From an uncultured Thomasclavelia sp. (lineage in GTDB: Bacteria > Bacillota_I > Bacilli_A > Erysipelotrichales > Coprobacillaceae): DNA of 18,383 nt. This document shows positions 16,507 to 18,383 of this stretch, in pieces (the stretch's first letter is position 1; each line of letters starts with the position of its first letter). The stretch is from the NCBI GenBank assembly GCA_910588165.1, contig CAJUOR010000013.1, positions 1 to 18,383 of the forward strand. Reading direction: 5' to 3'. The translations under genes were made by a program, and so were the position numbers. The notes beneath the pieces were generated by a model. It ran no database searches, was not told the DNA's origin, and saw only the letters and a list, made by a program, of their open reading frames with translations.

Positions 16507-16520
16507 TTAGGTAAAGTTTA
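16501..16520. repeat. Perfect 9-bp inverted repeat upstream of ispD
   Basis: TAAACTTTA and TAAAGTTTA face each other across a GG centre, directly before AAGGAGGG (16521-16528). It lies over the possible -10 box and touches the ribosome binding site, so it could be a protein-binding operator or a small RNA hairpin. No known operator was recognised. Confidence 0.6.
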
Positions 16521-16534
16521 AAGGAGGGCAAAAG

Positions 16535-17185
16535 ATGGATTACAGTGTTGTTTTGCCGTGTGCGGGAATCGGTTTACGAATGAATTTGGGATACAATAAA
16601 CTGTTGCTGAAAATGGCTAATGGGCGAACGGTTTTAGAAAATACTTTGCAGGTTTTTATTGACGACAAGAGGTGTCGTGAGATCATTCTTGCTATTGGCG
16701 AAAATGATAAGGAAGTGATTGAAACATTGGTATCTGATTGTCGGATTGCTTTGGTCTTAGGAGGGGCAACGAGGCAGGAGAGCGTTTATCATGGATTGTT
16801 AGCGTGCCATGAGGACTATGTTTTAATTCATGATGGTGCCAGACCCTTTTTGAAAAGTGAAGCTATTTCACGCATCTTACAATGTTTAGAAACAAATAAT
16901 GCCTGTCTTTTGATGGTGCCGGTTAAAGATACGATTAAAGTAGTTGAAAATGGGGTAGTTAAACATACGCCAAAGCGTGAAACTTTATTTCAGGCGCAAA
17001 CTCCACAAGCCTTTAAAAGAAGCTTGTTGCTAGAAGCTTTTAATCGGGCAAATGCCCAGGGCTTTGTCGGAACAGATGATGCCAGTATTATGGAAGCCTT
17101 CGGAAAAGAGCAGGTTTATCTAGTCGAAGGGGATTATGATAATATAAAGATAACAACACCGGAAGATTTACGCCTAGATAAATAG
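16535..17185 (+). CDS. ispD: 2-C-methyl-D-erythritol 4-phosphate cytidylyltransferase IspD
   Basis: 216 residues. Transfers CMP from CTP to methylerythritol phosphate, the third step of the MEP route to isopentenyl diphosphate. The nucleotide loop is CAGIGLRM (9-16), with Arg15 and Lys22 spaced as the catalytic pair of the E. coli enzyme. GGATRQESV, HDGARPF, VPVKDTIK, FQAQTPQAF, TDDAS and NIKITTPEDL are all family motifs in the right order. The loop begins with Cys where most members have Ala. A related cytidylyltransferase (TarI, ribitol phosphate) is less likely given the spread of IspD motifs, but TarI shares several of them. AAGGAGGG lies six bases before the ATG. The frequent partner gene ispF is not adjacent. 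Confidence 0.88.
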   Translation: MDYSVVLPCAGIGLRMNLGYNKLLLKMANGRTVLENTLQVFIDDKRCREIILAIGENDKEVIETLVSDCRIALVLGGATRQESVYHGLLACHEDYVLIHDGARPFLKSEAISRILQCLETNNACLLMVPVKDTIKVVENGVVKHTPKRETLFQAQTPQAFKRSLLLEAFNRANAQGFVGTDDASIMEAFGKEQVYLVEGDYDNIKITTPEDLRLDK

Positions 17186-17193
17186 AAAAAGTG

Positions 17194-17222
17194 TTGCATA
17201 TAAGTAATTTTTATGCTATAAT
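17194..17222 (+). promoter_or_regulatory. Strong extended -10 promoter of the rpsF-ssb-rpsR operon
   Basis: TTGCAT (17194-17199), a 17-base spacer ending in TGC, then consensus TATAAT (17217-17222). Start expected near 17229, giving a leader of about 70 bases. Confidence 0.85.
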
Positions 17223-17228
17223 ATCCAA

Positions 17229-17298
17229 GCACGTAAAGAATTTTTACTGCCTGCTTGTCTGAAATAAGGCAAGCCATTAGTCCACAGGGAGGTGCAAA
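17229..17298 (+). promoter_or_regulatory. 5' leader of the rpsF operon with stem-loop, possible autoregulatory RNA
   Basis: The leader holds an eight-pair stem, GCTTGTCT (17253-17260) with AGGCAAGC (17267-17274, one G-U pair), and a loop GAAATA. An outer helix ACT/AGT (17246-17248 with 17279-17281) may enclose it across an internal loop. Many bacteria control this operon through S6:S18 binding to such a leader, but I could not find the conserved CCG of the known motif, so the regulatory role is a guess. Confidence 0.35.
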
Positions 17299-17583
17299 AT
17301 GATGAACAAATACGAAATTATGGTTATCGTAAAACCTAACGTTGAAGATGATGCCAGAGCTCAATTATCTGAATCTTTAAAAGGTATCATTACAAAAGGC
17401 AACGGTACAATTGATAACGTTGCTGATTGGGGATTACGCGAATTTGCTTACGAAATTCAGGATTTCAAAAAAGGTTACTACACAGTCTTAGATGTAACTG
17501 CTCCTGCAACTGCTATCGCTGAATTCGACCGTTTAGCAAGAATTAACGCTAATGTATTGCGTCATATGACTATCCGTAAATAA
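17299..17583 (+). CDS. rpsF: 30S ribosomal protein S6
   Basis: 94 residues, the usual length of a Firmicutes S6. It opens with NKYEIMVIVKPN and has GLREFAYEIQDFKKGYYTV and FDRLARINANVLRHMTIR, all typical. In the 30S subunit it pairs with S18, encoded two genes downstream. The start is at 17299 (MM) or the next ATG, 17302; the GGGAGGTG at 17287-17294 suits either. It is first in the conserved rpsF-ssb-rpsR order and 17 bases before ssb. Confidence 0.97.
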   Translation: MMNKYEIMVIVKPNVEDDARAQLSESLKGIITKGNGTIDNVADWGLREFAYEIQDFKKGYYTVLDVTAPATAIAEFDRLARINANVLRHMTIRK

Positions 17584-17600
17584 GAAAAGGAGGAAGTTAT

Positions 17601-18071
17601 ATGTTGAACAGAGTAGTTTTAGTAGGACGTATGACTCGTGATCCGGAACTTAGAAGAACCGGAACGGGAACTGCGGTTACTAGCTTCACTATTGCGATGA
17701 ATCGTAACTTTACGAGTCAGAATGGTGAAAGACAAGCGGATTTCATTCCGTGTGTTGTTTGGAATAAAGCGGCTGAAAACGTTGCGAGATACTGTTCTAA
17801 AGGTTCTTTGGTAGGTGTTGACGGACGTTTGCAGTCAAGACAATATGAAAACCAAGATGGCCGTCGCGTGACAGTTGTCGAGGTTGTATGCGACAGTGTG
17901 CAATTCTTAGAAACAAGAAGTCAGGCTTCTAATCGTCAAGTGCAGCAGCCGGCACAACCGCAAAACAATTTCAATGACGCCTTTTATGATATGAATGGTA
18001 TGGACATCAAAAAAGAATTTGATAATTCAATTGATACATACGATATCATGGATGACGATATTCAATTCTAA
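17601..18071 (+). CDS. ssb: Single-stranded DNA-binding protein SSB
   Basis: 156 residues. The N-terminal OB fold (about 1-108) has the family motifs MLNRVVLVGRMTRDPELR, TSFTIAMNR, DFIPCVVWNKAAENV and the GRLQSRQYENQDGRRV strand pair. It is followed by a flexible Gln/Asn/Pro-rich linker and an acidic C-terminal tip DDDIQF. The usual tip is DDDIPF; here the proline is glutamine. It coats single-stranded DNA as a tetramer and recruits repair and replication proteins through the tip. AAGGAGG (17587-17593) lies seven bases before the ATG. It is co-transcribed with the S6 and S18 genes. Confidence 0.97.
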   Translation: MLNRVVLVGRMTRDPELRRTGTGTAVTSFTIAMNRNFTSQNGERQADFIPCVVWNKAAENVARYCSKGSLVGVDGRLQSRQYENQDGRRVTVVEVVCDSVQFLETRSQASNRQVQQPAQPQNNFNDAFYDMNGMDIKKEFDNSIDTYDIMDDDIQF

Positions 18072-18089
18072 AGAAAGGAATGTGTAACC

Positions 18090-18320
18090 ATGGCTTATAG
18101 AAAACAAAGAATGGGTAGAAGAAAAGTATGTTATTTTACTAAAAACAAAATCGCATACATCGACTACAAAGATGTTGAATTATTAAAGAGATTTATCTCT
18201 TCAAATGGTAAAATTATCCCTAGACGTGTAACTGGTACTAGCGCTAGATACCAAAGAATGTTAGCAGCTGCTATCAAACGTGCTCGTCAAATGGCATTAT
18301 TACCTTACGTACAAGATTAG
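18090..18320 (+). CDS. rpsR: 30S ribosomal protein S18
   Basis: 76 residues, the usual length. Motifs KVCYFTKNKIAYIDYKDVELLKRFIS, GKIIPRRVTGTSARYQRMLAAAIKRARQMALLPY are diagnostic. Only one cysteine (Cys14) is present, so it lacks the CxxC pair of the zinc-binding form. It partners S6 on the 30S platform. AAAGGA at about 18074-18079 is a little far (10 bases) from the ATG, so ssb translation may help initiation. It is the last gene before the terminator. Confidence 0.98.
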   Translation: MAYRKQRMGRRKVCYFTKNKIAYIDYKDVELLKRFISSNGKIIPRRVTGTSARYQRMLAAAIKRARQMALLPYVQD

Positions 18321-18327
18321 TTTAAGT

Positions 18328-18355
18328 AACGGTATAGAGAAATCTATACCGTTTT
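18328..18355 (+). terminator. Terminator of the rpsF-ssb-rpsR operon
   Basis: An eleven-pair perfect stem, AACGGTATAGA with TCTATACCGTT, closed by a GAAA tetraloop and followed by Ts, starting seven bases after the rpsR stop. Confidence 0.93.
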
Positions 18356-18383
18356 CTTATTCAAAATTTGTCTATCGTCAAAG

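Overview
The window looks like a low-GC Gram-positive (Firmicutes) chromosome, rich in TTA, AAA and GAA codons, with strong AGGAGG-type ribosome binding sites and simple hairpin-plus-T-run terminators. A TGD-type cell-surface anchor, an M60 mucin-type protease, MurQ/AnmK recycling genes and a nuclease-helicase fusion would all fit a host-associated member of the Erysipelotrichia. That placement is an inference from gene style, not from a marker search.

Layout. 1-5966 is a surface module: a very large secreted M60-family metallopeptidase with carbohydrate-binding-like and fibronectin III domains (5' end outside the window or disrupted), overlapping by one base a membrane-anchored protein with a cohesin-like domain. 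It ends in a terminator. 6171-8287 holds two membrane proteins transcribed separately: a VTT/TVP38-type protein and an SLC13-like transporter. 8356-11313 is a tight three-gene peptidoglycan-recycling operon (murQ, anmK and a BadF/BadG-type amino-sugar kinase), closed by a bidirectional terminator. Two minus-strand genes follow: a PD-(D/E)XK nuclease fused to a DinG/XPD-type helicase, and a small three-helix membrane protein with its own promoter. On the plus strand come a ClpC/ClpA-type unfoldase without a middle domain, ispD, and the conserved rpsF-ssb-rpsR operon with a strong promoter and terminator.

How the genes work together. The protease and its neighbour could form a docked surface machine: the enzyme shows a dockerin-like calcium loop and no visible anchor, while the neighbour has a cohesin-like fold and an anchor. 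The murQ operon can turn anhydro-MurNAc and MurNAc into MurNAc-6-P and then GlcNAc-6-P, but no importer, glycosidase or MurR-type regulator is present here. The remaining genes are housekeeping (proteolysis, DNA repair, isoprenoid precursor synthesis, ribosome and single-strand DNA binding).

The most interesting points are the candidate protease-scaffold pair and the odd first 57 bases. Those bases are about 62% GC against about 28% just after, and they stop exactly where a signal-peptide-like reading begins in another frame. No CRISPR array, tRNA, rRNA or insertion sequence was seen.
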